NCBI RefSeq assembly: GCF_004016505.1
Contig: NZ_SACR01000006.1
Coordinates: forward strand, 248,001 to 312,000
DNA: 64,000 nucleotides
Direction of reading: 5' to 3'
From: Rubrivivax rivuli
Lineage (GTDB): Bacteria; Pseudomonadota; Gammaproteobacteria; Burkholderiales; Burkholderiaceae_C
The translations under genes and the position numbers were made by a program. Of this stretch, positions 51,780 through 59,803 are shown piece after piece. Every line of letters begins with the position of its first letter. Positions within the stretch are counted from its first letter, which is position 1. The notes beneath the pieces were generated by a model. The model saw only the letters and a list, made by a program, of their open reading frames with translations. It did not search any database and had not been told where the DNA came from.

Positions 51780-52987
51780 GCTGGCTGGACGAGTTCGACA
51801 CGCGCCTGGCCGCGCTGGACGCGCAGGCCCTGCGCCGCACCCGCCGCCGCGTGCGGCCCGGCCCGGGCGCCACGATGGTGGTGGACGGCGTGCCGCTGCT
51901 GGCCTTCTGCAGCAACGACTACCTCGGCCTCACGCAGGCCGGTGCGCTGAAGGCTGCCGTGCATGCGGCCGTGGACACCTATGGCGTCGGCGCTGGCGCT
52001 TCGCCCATGGTCAGCGGCCACAGCGAGGCCAACGCTGCGCTGGAAACCGAGCTCGCACAGGCCGTGCAACTGCCGCGCGCGCTGTACTTCTACGCGGGCT
52101 ACGCCACCAACGCCAGCATCGTGCCGGCGCTGGTGGGCCCGGGCGATGCGGTGTTCTCCGATGCGCTGAACCACGCCTGCCTCATCGACGGCGCGCGTTT
52201 GTCCAAGGCCGGGGTGCACCGCTACGCGCATGCCGATCTCGCCGGGCTGGCCGCGGCGCTGCAGGCCAGCCCGGCACGCCGCAAGCTCGTCATCAGCGAC
52301 GCGGTGTTCAGCATGGACGGCGACGTGGCCGACCTGCGCGCGCTGCTGGCCCTGTGCGAGGCGCACGATGCGCTGCTGCTGCTGGACGACGCCCACGGCT
52401 TCGGCGTGCTCGGCCCGCAAGGCCGCGGCGCGCTGGCCGCCGCCGGGCTGACGGGGCCCGGCGCTTCAAACCGCGTGCTCTACATGTCCACGCTGAGCAA
52501 GGCCATCGGCGTGGCCGGGGCCTTCGTGGCCGGGACTGATCGCCTGATCGAATGGCTGCTGCAGAAGACGCGCAGCTACACCTACGCCACCGCCGCGCCC
52601 GCGTTGCTGGCCGAGGCTGCGCGCGCCGCGCTGCGCGTGGTGCTCGGCGATGAAGGCGAGGCCTTGCGCCAGCGCCTGCAGGCACGCATCGCCCAACTGC
52701 GCGCGGGCCTGGCCCCCGGGGCCGATGCCGCACTCGATGCCGCCGGCTGGCGCCTGATGCCCTCGGCCACGGCCATCCAGCCGCTGGTGGTGGGCAGCGC
52801 AGAAGCCGCGCTCGCCTTGATGGCGCAGCTGCGCGAGCAGGGCCTGTGGGTGCCGGCCATCCGCCCGCCCACGGTGCCGGCAGGCACGGCACGGCTGCGC
52901 ATCGCGCTGTCGGCCGCGCACGAAGAGGCCGATGTGCAGCGGCTGCTGCAGGCCTTGCAGGCCGCCGCCGCGCGTTCGTATCGCTGA
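51776..52987 (+). CDS. bioF: 8-amino-7-oxononanoate synthase
   Basis: 403 residues from CTG 51776. PLP enzyme condensing pimeloyl-ACP/CoA with alanine in biotin synthesis. Family N terminus SWLDEFDTRLAALDAQALRR reads straight from CTG; the first standard codon (GTG 51851) would cut 25 residues. Motifs: LLAFCSNDYLGL, GVGAGASPMVSGHSEANAAL, LLLDDAHGFGVLGPQG and the PLP Lys in STLSKAIGVAGAFV. CTGA overlaps the rep stop, so translation is likely coupled to rep. No other bio gene is seen in the window; bioF normally sits with bioB/C/D/A. Confidence 0.88.
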   Translation: MSWLDEFDTRLAALDAQALRRTRRRVRPGPGATMVVDGVPLLAFCSNDYLGLTQAGALKAAVHAAVDTYGVGAGASPMVSGHSEANAALETELAQAVQLPRALYFYAGYATNASIVPALVGPGDAVFSDALNHACLIDGARLSKAGVHRYAHADLAGLAAALQASPARRKLVISDAVFSMDGDVADLRALLALCEAHDALLLLDDAHGFGVLGPQGRGALAAAGLTGPGASNRVLYMSTLSKAIGVAGAFVAGTDRLIEWLLQKTRSYTYATAAPALLAEAARAALRVVLGDEGEALRQRLQARIAQLRAGLAPGADAALDAAGWRLMPSATAIQPLVVGSAEAALALMAQLREQGLWVPAIRPPTVPAGTARLRIALSAAHEEADVQRLLQALQAAAARSYR

Positions 52988-52997
52988 AGCTGGGTGA

Positions 52998-54701
52998 TCA
53001 GCCCGCGCTGGCCTTGATGGCGGGCGCCAGCAGCGCCTGCGGCAGGCCGCGCAGGATCTCGGCCACGCACTCGGCATTCAGCTTCGCCCCGGCGTCGTTG
53101 GTGTGCGTGCGCGCATCGGAGAACAGGCCTTCCACGGCGGCCGCGCCGATCTGCTGGTAGCGCGCGGTCACGCGCATCGTCAGGTCGACGAAGAGCGCGC
53201 CTTCACGCTCGGCGACCTCGCGGCCCCAGGCCGCGTGTTCGGGGAAATCGCGGCCTTCCTGCCAGCGGTCCTTGTGCGGGATGGGCGACAGCACCACCGG
53301 CACCACGCCCGCGTCCAGGGCCTCGCGCACGTAGCGCGTGAGGTAGGCGCCGAAGCTCTGCACGGGTTCCACCGTGCCGTCGGGCAGGGTCTCGGCCTGG
53401 CGCTCGGGGCCGGTGCCGGGCAGGCTGCCGCGCTGCTTGCCGGCGGGGTCGCCCACGCGTGCCACGTCGTTGTGGCCGAACTGGATCAGCACCACATCGC
53501 CCGGCTTGAACTGCGCACGCACACGCGCCCAACGCCCCTCGCGCAGGAAGGTGCGCGTGCTGCGCCCGCCGATGGCGTGGTTGGCCAGCTGGATCTGCTG
53601 CGCATCGAGCCAGGGCGCCAGGCGCTCGCCCCAGCCCCAGTGCCCGTTCTGGCCCGCGCTGCGCACGGTGGAATCGCCCACCAGAAACAGCGTCGGCAGG
53701 CGCGGGTTCAGCGGCGCCGCAGCCGGGGTGTTGTTGTCGGCGGGCGCTGCGGCGGGGGGCGGCAGGAAGGCGGCCTCGGGCAGCAGTTGCTGCGCCCGCA
53801 GCGCCTGGAGCACCAGCTGCGCGTTCAGCGCCGAGCCGGCCCAGTTGGGGTGCACGCGCTCCTCGGGCGTGGTGCGCGGGAAGAGCATGTCCACCACCAC
53901 CGGGCCCAGGGCGTCGTAGCGCTCGCTGACCAGCGTGTCCAGGTCGATCAGCGGCACGCCGGTCTCGCGCGCCACGGCCGTGGCCCAGCCGGCGTGCGCA
54001 GCCGTGCCGCGCTCGGTGCGGCCCTGCTCGTCGCGCCGCTTGCGCGGGATGGGCGTGCACAGCACCGGCCGCGCACCCAAGGCACGGATCTCCTCGATGT
54101 AGCCGCGCAGGTAGGCGCCGTAGGTCAACACCGTCTCGCGCTGGCCGGTGAGCTGGTTGTCGATGGTCTCCTGCTCGGGCCCCGTGCCGCGCAGCGTGCC
54201 GCGGGCGCGTTGGGTGTCGTTGATCGGGCCGCTGTCGTTGTGGCCGAACTGGATCAGCACCACGTCGCCGGCCTTGATGAAGGCCTTCGTGCGCGCCCAG
54301 TGGCCGCCCGTGCGGTAGGTGCGGCTGCTCAGGCCGCCGATGGCGCGGTTGACGGTGTTCAGGCGCGTGGCATCCAGGTAGCGCGCCAGCACGTGGCCCC
54401 AGCCCCACTGGCCCACGGGGCCCAGGCGCTGGCCGTCGTCGCGGCCGTTGCGCACCGTGCTGTCGCCGATCAGCAGCAGCGAGGGCAGGGCGGGGTTGGC
54501 GGGCTCCGGCAGGGTCAGCGGGGGCGTGCGCGGGTCGGTGTTGACGGCGGCGGGCGGGGCTGCCGACGCAGCGGCGGGCGTTGGCGCCGCGGCCGGTTTC
54601 GCCGTGCTGCAGCCCGCCGCCAGACCGGCCAGGCCGGCGCCCCACAGGGCGCTGGTTTGCAGCCACAGGCGGCGGGCGGGCAGGGCAGGGCGGTGGCGCA
54701 T
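52998..54701 (-). CDS. tandem SGNH-hydrolase lipoprotein (rhamnogalacturonan acetylesterase-like)
   Basis: 567 residues with a lipobox (GLAGLAAGC, Cys31) and two complete SGNH domains. Domain 1 (about 70-310): SLLLIGDSTVRNG (Ser81), IGGLSSRTY, VVLIQFGHNDSGP, and VHPNWAG near the end. Domain 2 (about 335-565): FLVGDSTVRSAG (Ser344), IGGRSTRTF, LIQFGHNDVAR and SDARTHTNDAGAKLNAE. Rhamnogalacturonan acetylesterases remove acetyl groups from the rhamnogalacturonan-I backbone. The last block of domain 1 lacks the usual D-x-T-H pattern (it reads E-R-V-H), so domain 1 may be impaired or have shifted specificity. Divergent from an oligogalacturonate-lyase-like gene. Confidence 0.85.
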   Translation of the reverse strand: MRHRPALPARRLWLQTSALWGAGLAGLAAGCSTAKPAAAPTPAAASAAPPAAVNTDPRTPPLTLPEPANPALPSLLLIGDSTVRNGRDDGQRLGPVGQWGWGHVLARYLDATRLNTVNRAIGGLSSRTYRTGGHWARTKAFIKAGDVVLIQFGHNDSGPINDTQRARGTLRGTGPEQETIDNQLTGQRETVLTYGAYLRGYIEEIRALGARPVLCTPIPRKRRDEQGRTERGTAAHAGWATAVARETGVPLIDLDTLVSERYDALGPVVVDMLFPRTTPEERVHPNWAGSALNAQLVLQALRAQQLLPEAAFLPPPAAAPADNNTPAAAPLNPRLPTLFLVGDSTVRSAGQNGHWGWGERLAPWLDAQQIQLANHAIGGRSTRTFLREGRWARVRAQFKPGDVVLIQFGHNDVARVGDPAGKQRGSLPGTGPERQAETLPDGTVEPVQSFGAYLTRYVREALDAGVVPVVLSPIPHKDRWQEGRDFPEHAAWGREVAEREGALFVDLTMRVTARYQQIGAAAVEGLFSDARTHTNDAGAKLNAECVAEILRGLPQALLAPAIKASAG

Positions 54702-54905
54702 GGCTGTGAGGTCTCCGGGCAGGGCCGCGCTGTGTTCTGGTGGGGGCCTGCGGGGCAGGCTTGCGCGGCACGGCCGCAAGGCTAAGCCGCCGCGCACGGC
54801 GTGCCGGGCCGGTGGCGGCCATCGCTCAAGTTCGTGAGTGATGGCGCCAGCCCGGGGTGGGCCCGCTGCCGGTGCGCGGCCGGCGTGTCTAGAGTCGGCG
54901 CCACC

Positions 54906-56330
54906 ATGCACACGCCTCTTCCATCGCCTTCCCGCCGCGGCCTCTTCGCGCTGCTCACGCTGGCCACGGCCCTGCTGCTGCACACCAGCGCCTGGGCGCA
55001 GATCGGCCAGCGTTTCCCGTCTGAGCGCCGCGTCGTGCCCGACCCTGTCACCGGCATCCCGCTGGTCTTCCTCACCACCGCGCCGCGCGGCGATTCGAAG
55101 ATCTACCCCTCGCACCCGCAGTGGACGGCCGACGGCCAGTGGCTCGTCTTCCGCAGCGACCGCGCCGGCCGCGAGGCCATCGCCGTGCACGAGGCCAGCG
55201 GCGTGATGGTGCAGGTGACCGAGGGCGGCTACAGCGGCATGCTCAACCTCGACCTGCGCGCCAACCGGCTGGTCTTCCTGCGCGAAGTGCCGGGCGCGCC
55301 GGCCCCGGCCGTGCGCGGCGCGCCGCGTGCGATGCAGGCCGTGGAAGTGGACCTCGACCGCCTCTTCGCCGACAGCGCCGCCGGCACGCTGAAGCCCGAG
55401 GCCCAGGCGCGCTACCAGCGCGTGTTCGCCACCCTGCCGGCCGAACTGCAGGCCGATGGCGACAGCGCGCTCGATGCCGATGGCCAGTGGCTCTACTTCC
55501 GCATCGGCAAGGAAGCCGCGGCGCGCCGCCTGCCGGCGGGCACGCGCGTGGAACCCAACTTCGGCCCGCGCAACATGGGCGCCGGGCCCACCGGCATCGC
55601 GCGGGTGCACCGCCAGACCGGCGAGGTGCAGCACGTGGTGAGCGTGGGCTTCCAGATCGGCCACGTGCAGGCCAACCCCTGGGTGCCCGGCGAACTCGTC
55701 TTCAGCTGGGAAACCGGCGGCAAGAGCCCGCAGCGCACCTGGACGGTGAAGGGCGACGGCACGGGCCTGCGCCCGCTCTTCCCCGAGGCGCCCTACGACT
55801 GGGTCACGCACGAGGCCATCATCACGCGCGACGAGGTGGCCTTCGCCATCATGGGCCACCGCCCGGTGGCGGCCTTGCCCTCGGCTTCGGCCCCGGCCGG
55901 CACCTCGTGGCAGGGCGCCAACCCGGGCCAGGAAGCCGCCTGGGGCCCGAGCGGCACGCGTGAGAAACCCACCGGCCTGGGCATCGTGAACCTGCGCACG
56001 CGCGAGATGCGCATCGAGGCGCAGACGCCTTCGGGCAGCGGCCTGTGGCACGTGCACGGCTCGCCCGATGGACGCTGGGCCGTGGGCGACGACTTCTCGC
56101 GCCGGCTGGTGCTGGTGGACCGCCGCAACGGCCGCATGCGGCTCTTGAGCACCGGCCACCGCGACACCGCACGCGACCACCCGCACCCCACCTTCAGCCC
56201 CGACGGCAAACGCATCCAGATCCAGAGCGCGATGCTCGCGCCCGATGGCCGCGCGATGAACATCGTCGTCATCGCCGTGCCCGAGGCCTGGCAGAACGAA
56301 GTGCCCGCGCCCACCGACGTGGTGCGTTGA
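54906..56330 (+). CDS. exported oligogalacturonate-lyase-like beta-propeller
   Basis: 474 residues with a signal peptide (LFALLTLATALLLHTSAWAQ). WD/TolB-like repeats appear as HPQWTADGQWLVFRSDRAGR, LDADGQWLYFRIGKEAAARR, HPHPTFSPDGKRIQIQSAML. The region GFQIGHVQANPWVPGELVFS with WVTHEAIITRDEVAF and SGLWHVHGSPDGRW carries the His/Gln cluster used by oligogalacturonate lyases (PL22) to bind Mn and cleave 4,5-unsaturated oligogalacturonides. Known PL22 enzymes are mainly cytosolic, so export is unusual. Next to the acetylesterase and a GH43-like gene, whose start it overlaps (TTGA). Confidence 0.82.
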   Translation: MHTPLPSPSRRGLFALLTLATALLLHTSAWAQIGQRFPSERRVVPDPVTGIPLVFLTTAPRGDSKIYPSHPQWTADGQWLVFRSDRAGREAIAVHEASGVMVQVTEGGYSGMLNLDLRANRLVFLREVPGAPAPAVRGAPRAMQAVEVDLDRLFADSAAGTLKPEAQARYQRVFATLPAELQADGDSALDADGQWLYFRIGKEAAARRLPAGTRVEPNFGPRNMGAGPTGIARVHRQTGEVQHVVSVGFQIGHVQANPWVPGELVFSWETGGKSPQRTWTVKGDGTGLRPLFPEAPYDWVTHEAIITRDEVAFAIMGHRPVAALPSASAPAGTSWQGANPGQEAAWGPSGTREKPTGLGIVNLRTREMRIEAQTPSGSGLWHVHGSPDGRWAVGDDFSRRLVLVDRRNGRMRLLSTGHRDTARDHPHPTFSPDGKRIQIQSAMLAPDGRAMNIVVIAVPEAWQNEVPAPTDVVR

Positions 56331-57373
56331 AGCGCGTGCGGGCGGTTTTCATCGCCGCGGTGCTGGGCGTGCTGGGGCCCGCGGCGGCGCAGGCTGCCGA
56401 AGCCGCACAACCCGCGCCGCGCCCGCTCTACCGCGACCCGCTGCACGACGGCGCCGCCGATGCCGCGCTGGTCTACAACCGCGGCACCCAGCGCTGGGAG
56501 ATGTTCACCACGAACCGCCGCGCCACGCTGCGCCTGCCCGATGCGAAAGACGTGCGCTGGGTGCACGGCACGCGCATCGGCATCGCCGCCACCGACGACG
56601 GCCAGCACTGGCGCAGCGTGGGCCTGGCGCAGTTCCCGCCCGAGTGCAGCGGCCCCACGGACTGGGCGCCCGAGATCGTCGAGCACGAGGGCACCTACCA
56701 CCTGTGGCTGACCGTGGTGCCCGGCGATCCCGACACGCACACGCGCTGGCAGGGCACGCGCCACCTGCAGCACCTCACCAGCACCGACCTGCGCACCTGG
56801 CGCTGCGAAGAGCGGCTGGAACTCGGCAGCCCGCGCGCCATCGACGCGGCCGTGGTGCGCCTGCCCCCGGCCCTGGGCGGCGGCTGGCGCCTGTGGTTCA
56901 AGGACGAAGCGCAAGGCAGCCGCCTCTTCCAGGCCGACAGCCCCAACCTGCGCCGCTGGACGGTGCGCGGCCCCGTCACCACGCAGGCCGGCGAGGGCGC
57001 CAAGGTCTTCTTCTTCGCCGGCCGCTGGTGGCTGGTGGCCGACCTCTGGCGCGGCCTGCTCGTGATGCGCAGCGACGATGCCGCCACCTGGCAGGAACAG
57101 CCCACGCGCCTGCTCGCCGAGCCCGGCCGCCACGCCACCGACCGCGCCAAGGGCCAGCACCCCGACGTGGTGGTGCGCGGTGACCGGGCTTTCCTCTTCT
57201 ACTTCGTGCACCAGGGCGGCGAGCCCGAGGCGCAGGCCGACGAGCGCTTCCACCAGCGCAGCGTCATCCAGGTGGCCGAGCTGCAGCTGCAGGACGGCTG
57301 GCTGGTGGTGGACCGCGATGCGCCGCCCCCCGATCTGCGCGGCCTCTTCGGCGCGGGGCAGGCGCCGCGCTGA
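56327..57373 (+). CDS. exported GH43-like five-bladed propeller protein (TTG start)
   Basis: 348 residues from TTG 56327 (a TTGA overlap with the previous stop) or 345 from GTG 56336. A signal peptide (RAVFIAAVLGVLGPAAAQA) precedes a propeller: YRDPLHDGAADAALVYNRGT, GIAATDDGQHWRSVGLAQFP, WAPEIVEHEGTYHLWLTVVP, SPRAIDAAVVRLPPALGGGW, RLWFKDEAQGSRLFQADSPN, KVFFFAGRWWLVADLWRG. Asp in RDPLHDGAAD, Asp in RAIDAAVV and Glu in WAPEIVEH are candidates for the GH43 triad. Specificity unknown; arabinan or galactan side chains of pectin would fit the neighbours. Confidence 0.75.
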   Translation: MKRVRAVFIAAVLGVLGPAAAQAAEAAQPAPRPLYRDPLHDGAADAALVYNRGTQRWEMFTTNRRATLRLPDAKDVRWVHGTRIGIAATDDGQHWRSVGLAQFPPECSGPTDWAPEIVEHEGTYHLWLTVVPGDPDTHTRWQGTRHLQHLTSTDLRTWRCEERLELGSPRAIDAAVVRLPPALGGGWRLWFKDEAQGSRLFQADSPNLRRWTVRGPVTTQAGEGAKVFFFAGRWWLVADLWRGLLVMRSDDAATWQEQPTRLLAEPGRHATDRAKGQHPDVVVRGDRAFLFYFVHQGGEPEAQADERFHQRSVIQVAELQLQDGWLVVDRDAPPPDLRGLFGAGQAPR

Positions 57374-57388
57374 AGCGCGCGGGAAGGG

Positions 57389-57835
57389 CTACAGGCCGCC
57401 CGGACGCCAGCCGATGCGCAGCAGGTTCTGCAGCGGCTGGAACAGCGGTGTGGGCAGCGCGTCCCAGGCGAACCAGGCCCAGCCTTCGCACTTCTCGGGC
57501 TCCAGGTTGCGCGGCGTGCCCTGCAGGCTGCGCGCCACCACGTAGACGGTGAGGAAGTGCTGGGTGTGCTGCCCGCCTTCTTCGAACACGTCGTTCGTGT
57601 AGGGCCCGAGTTCCAGGTGACGGGCCACCAGGCCGGTCTCTTCCAGCAACTCGCGGCGCGCGCAGTCTTCCAGCGCTTCGCCGAACTCCAGCCGCCCGCC
57701 CGGCGCCGCCCAGTGGCCCGCGCCGTGCGAACCGCGGCGTTTGCCCAGCAGCAGCAGGCCCTGGTGCACCACGAGCACGCCCACGCCCACGCCGGGGCGG
57801 GTGGCGGTTGGCGTGCTCACGCTGGGCGTGTTCAT
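57389..57835 (-). CDS. NUDIX hydrolase, MutT/8-oxo-dGTPase-like
   Basis: 148 residues. Full NUDIX box GGRLEFGEALEDCARRELLE then ETGL (G-x5-E-x7-REL-x-EE-x-G-L). The preceding LLLLGKRRGSHGAGHWAAPG and following RHLELGPYTNDVFEEGGQHT, FLTVYVVARSLQGTPRNLEP are typical of the small nucleoside-diphosphate hydrolases; the exact substrate (8-oxo-dGTP, CTP) is not determinable. Start MNTPSVSTPTATRPGVGVGV at 57835 overlaps the stop of the small lipoprotein gene (4 bp). Confidence 0.88.
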   Translation of the reverse strand: MNTPSVSTPTATRPGVGVGVLVVHQGLLLLGKRRGSHGAGHWAAPGGRLEFGEALEDCARRELLEETGLVARHLELGPYTNDVFEEGGQHTQHFLTVYVVARSLQGTPRNLEPEKCEGWAWFAWDALPTPLFQPLQNLLRIGWRPGGL

Positions 57836-58050
57836 TCGCGCTGCTTGCGCCGTTGTTCGTCGGCCTGCTTGCGTGCGGTGCGCACACGGTCCAGGCACAG
57901 CTGGCGCTCGGGTGCCGACACCATGCGGTCGCACTGCCGCTGCTGCTCGGCCGCGGCGGTGTCGTAGGCGATCACGGCGCAGCCGCTGCACAGCAGCAGG
58001 GCCAGGGCGAGCAGACCGGGGCGCAGGGCGGAGGACAGGTTCAGGGGCAT
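57832..58050 (-). CDS. small lipoprotein of unknown function
   Basis: 72 residues. Leader PGLLALALLLCSGCAVIAYD with lipobox CSGC, then a short Gln/Arg-rich segment with paired Cys (QQRQCDRMVSAPERQLCLDR). Cys spacing suggests a disulfide in the periplasm. Coupled to the NUDIX gene by a 4-bp overlap. An in-frame ATG five bases upstream is also possible. Confidence 0.65.
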   Translation of the reverse strand: MPLNLSSALRPGLLALALLLCSGCAVIAYDTAAAEQQRQCDRMVSAPERQLCLDRVRTARKQADEQRRKQRE

Positions 58051-58134
58051 GGCATGAAGGATCTGGGGCAGGGTGGGGCAGGGCGCCAGCACCGCCGGCA
58101 CAGGATACTTCGCCCCACGCCGAACACCTGCGCC

Positions 58135-58668
58135 ATGCCCACCACCATCGCCTTCCTCCGCGCCATCAATGTCGGCGGCCGCTTTCTCAAGATGGCCACC
58201 TTGCAGGCGCACTTCGAGACCCTGGGCTGCACCGGCGTTCGCACCTACATCAACAGCGGCAACGTGATCTTCGAAACGCGTGCGCGCAGCCTGCCGCGCC
58301 TGGCGCAGACGCTGGAAGACGGCCTCGAGCCGCTGCTGGGTTTCCGCTCGGAAGTCTTCCTGCGCACGCCCGCGCAACTGCAGCAGATCGCGCAGCGCGC
58401 CACCGCCCACCGCGCCGCCGTGCCGCCCGAAGGCGAGGTGAACGTGGCCTTCCTGAGCGCGCCCTTGAACGAGGCCCACACCGCGGCGCTGGACACGCTG
58501 AAAACCACCCTCGACGATTTCGCGTGCGAGGGCAGCGAGGTCTACTGGCTCTGCCGCGGCCGCCAGAGCGACAGCAAATTCTCCAACGCCAGCTTCGAGC
58601 GCCGCCTGCAGCAGCGCGCCACCTTCCGCCGCCAGCGCATGCTGGCGGGCCTGGCCGCCACGCTGTGA
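58135..58668 (+). CDS. DUF1697-family protein
   Basis: 177 residues, full length. MPTTIAFLRAINVGGRFLKM is the DUF1697 opening (xxFLRGINVGGxx), followed by LGCTGVRTYINSGNVIFETR, SEVFLRTPAQLQQIAQRA and VYWLCRGRQSDSKFSNASFE. Widespread cytoplasmic family of unknown biochemical function. Divergent from the small lipoprotein gene; the SbcD-like gene follows after 13 bp. Confidence 0.88.
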   Translation: MPTTIAFLRAINVGGRFLKMATLQAHFETLGCTGVRTYINSGNVIFETRARSLPRLAQTLEDGLEPLLGFRSEVFLRTPAQLQQIAQRATAHRAAVPPEGEVNVAFLSAPLNEAHTAALDTLKTTLDDFACEGSEVYWLCRGRQSDSKFSNASFERRLQQRATFRRQRMLAGLAATL

Positions 58669-58681
58669 GCACCTGCCGCCC

Positions 58682-59803
58682 ATGACCCGCTTCCTCCACA
58701 CCGCCGACTGGCAGATCGGCCGCCAGTACGGCAGCTTCGACCCCGACGACGCCGTGCCGCTGGCCGAGGCGCGTTTCGCCGCCGTCGAACGCATCGCCGC
58801 CACCGCCACGGCCGAGCAGGTCGACGCCGTGCTGGTGGCCGGTGACGTGTTCGATGCGCAGACCGTCTCGGCGCGCAGCATCCGCCGCCTCTTCAACGCG
58901 CTGCAGGCCTACGCCGGCCCGTGGGTGATGATCCCCGGCAACCACGACGCCGCGCTCGCCGAGAGCGTGTGGACGCACGCGCAACGCCTGGGCGCGGTGC
59001 CACCGAACGTGCACCTGGCGCTGGCACCGGGCGTCATCGAGCTGCCGCAGGCGCGCCTGGCCTGCCTGTGCGCGCCGCTGACGCAGCGCCACACGCACGG
59101 CGACCTCACGGCCTGGTTCGACACCGCCGCCACGCCCGCGGGCTGGCACCGCGTGGGCCTGGCGCACGGCGCGGTGCAGGGCCTGCTGGCCGAAGGCATC
59201 GACGCGGCCAACCCCATCGCGCCCGACCGTGCCGAGCGCGCGCGCCTGAGCTACTTCGCCCTGGGCGATTGGCACGGCACGCGCCGCATCGACGCCCGCA
59301 CCTGGTACAGCGGCACGCCCGAGCCCGACCGTTTCCGCAACAACGATGCGGGGCAGGTGCTGCGCGTGGACCTGCCCGACGACCCCGCGGCCGCCACGCC
59401 GCCGCAGGTGCAGGCGCTGGCCAGCGCGCAGTTCCGCTGGCAGCAGCACAGCGCCGCGCTGCAGGTGCCCAGCGATCTGGATGCGCTGCTGGCCGGGCTG
59501 GCCGCGGCCGGTGCGCAGGACGTCATCGAACTCACGCTCAGCGGCGCGCTGGACCTGCCCGCCCACACGCGGCTGCTGCAGGCGCTGGACGAGACCGAGG
59601 CGCGCGTGCGCTGCCTGCGCCGCGACCTGGCGGCCCTGCAACTCGCGCCCACCGAAGCCGACCTGGCGGCGCTGCACGCCGACGGCTACCTGGGCGAGGT
59701 GATCAACGCGCTGCGCCAGACCCCGGGTGAGCAGGCGCGCAGCGCGCAGGAGGCGCTGGCGATCCTGACGGGCCTGTTGGCCGCGCGGAGGCCCGCGCCA
59801 TGA
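58682..59803 (+). CDS. SbcD/Mre11/YhaO-like metallophosphoesterase
   Basis: 373 residues. Nuclease partner of the downstream ATPase. Motifs: FLHTADWQIGRQYG (motif I, where the second metal-ligand His of D-x-H is Gln), VLVAGDVFDAQTV (II), WVMIPGNHDAALAE (III), VGLAHGAVQGLL (IV) and FALGDWHGTRRID (V, where the usual GHxH reads GDWH). Two ligand changes distinguish it from SbcD; they are shared signs of the YhaO-like branch, but reduced or different metal dependence is possible. The next gene overlaps its stop by 4 bp (ATGA), so the pair is co-translated. Confidence 0.85.
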   Translation: MTRFLHTADWQIGRQYGSFDPDDAVPLAEARFAAVERIAATATAEQVDAVLVAGDVFDAQTVSARSIRRLFNALQAYAGPWVMIPGNHDAALAESVWTHAQRLGAVPPNVHLALAPGVIELPQARLACLCAPLTQRHTHGDLTAWFDTAATPAGWHRVGLAHGAVQGLLAEGIDAANPIAPDRAERARLSYFALGDWHGTRRIDARTWYSGTPEPDRFRNNDAGQVLRVDLPDDPAAATPPQVQALASAQFRWQQHSAALQVPSDLDALLAGLAAAGAQDVIELTLSGALDLPAHTRLLQALDETEARVRCLRRDLAALQLAPTEADLAALHADGYLGEVINALRQTPGEQARSAQEALAILTGLLAARRPAP

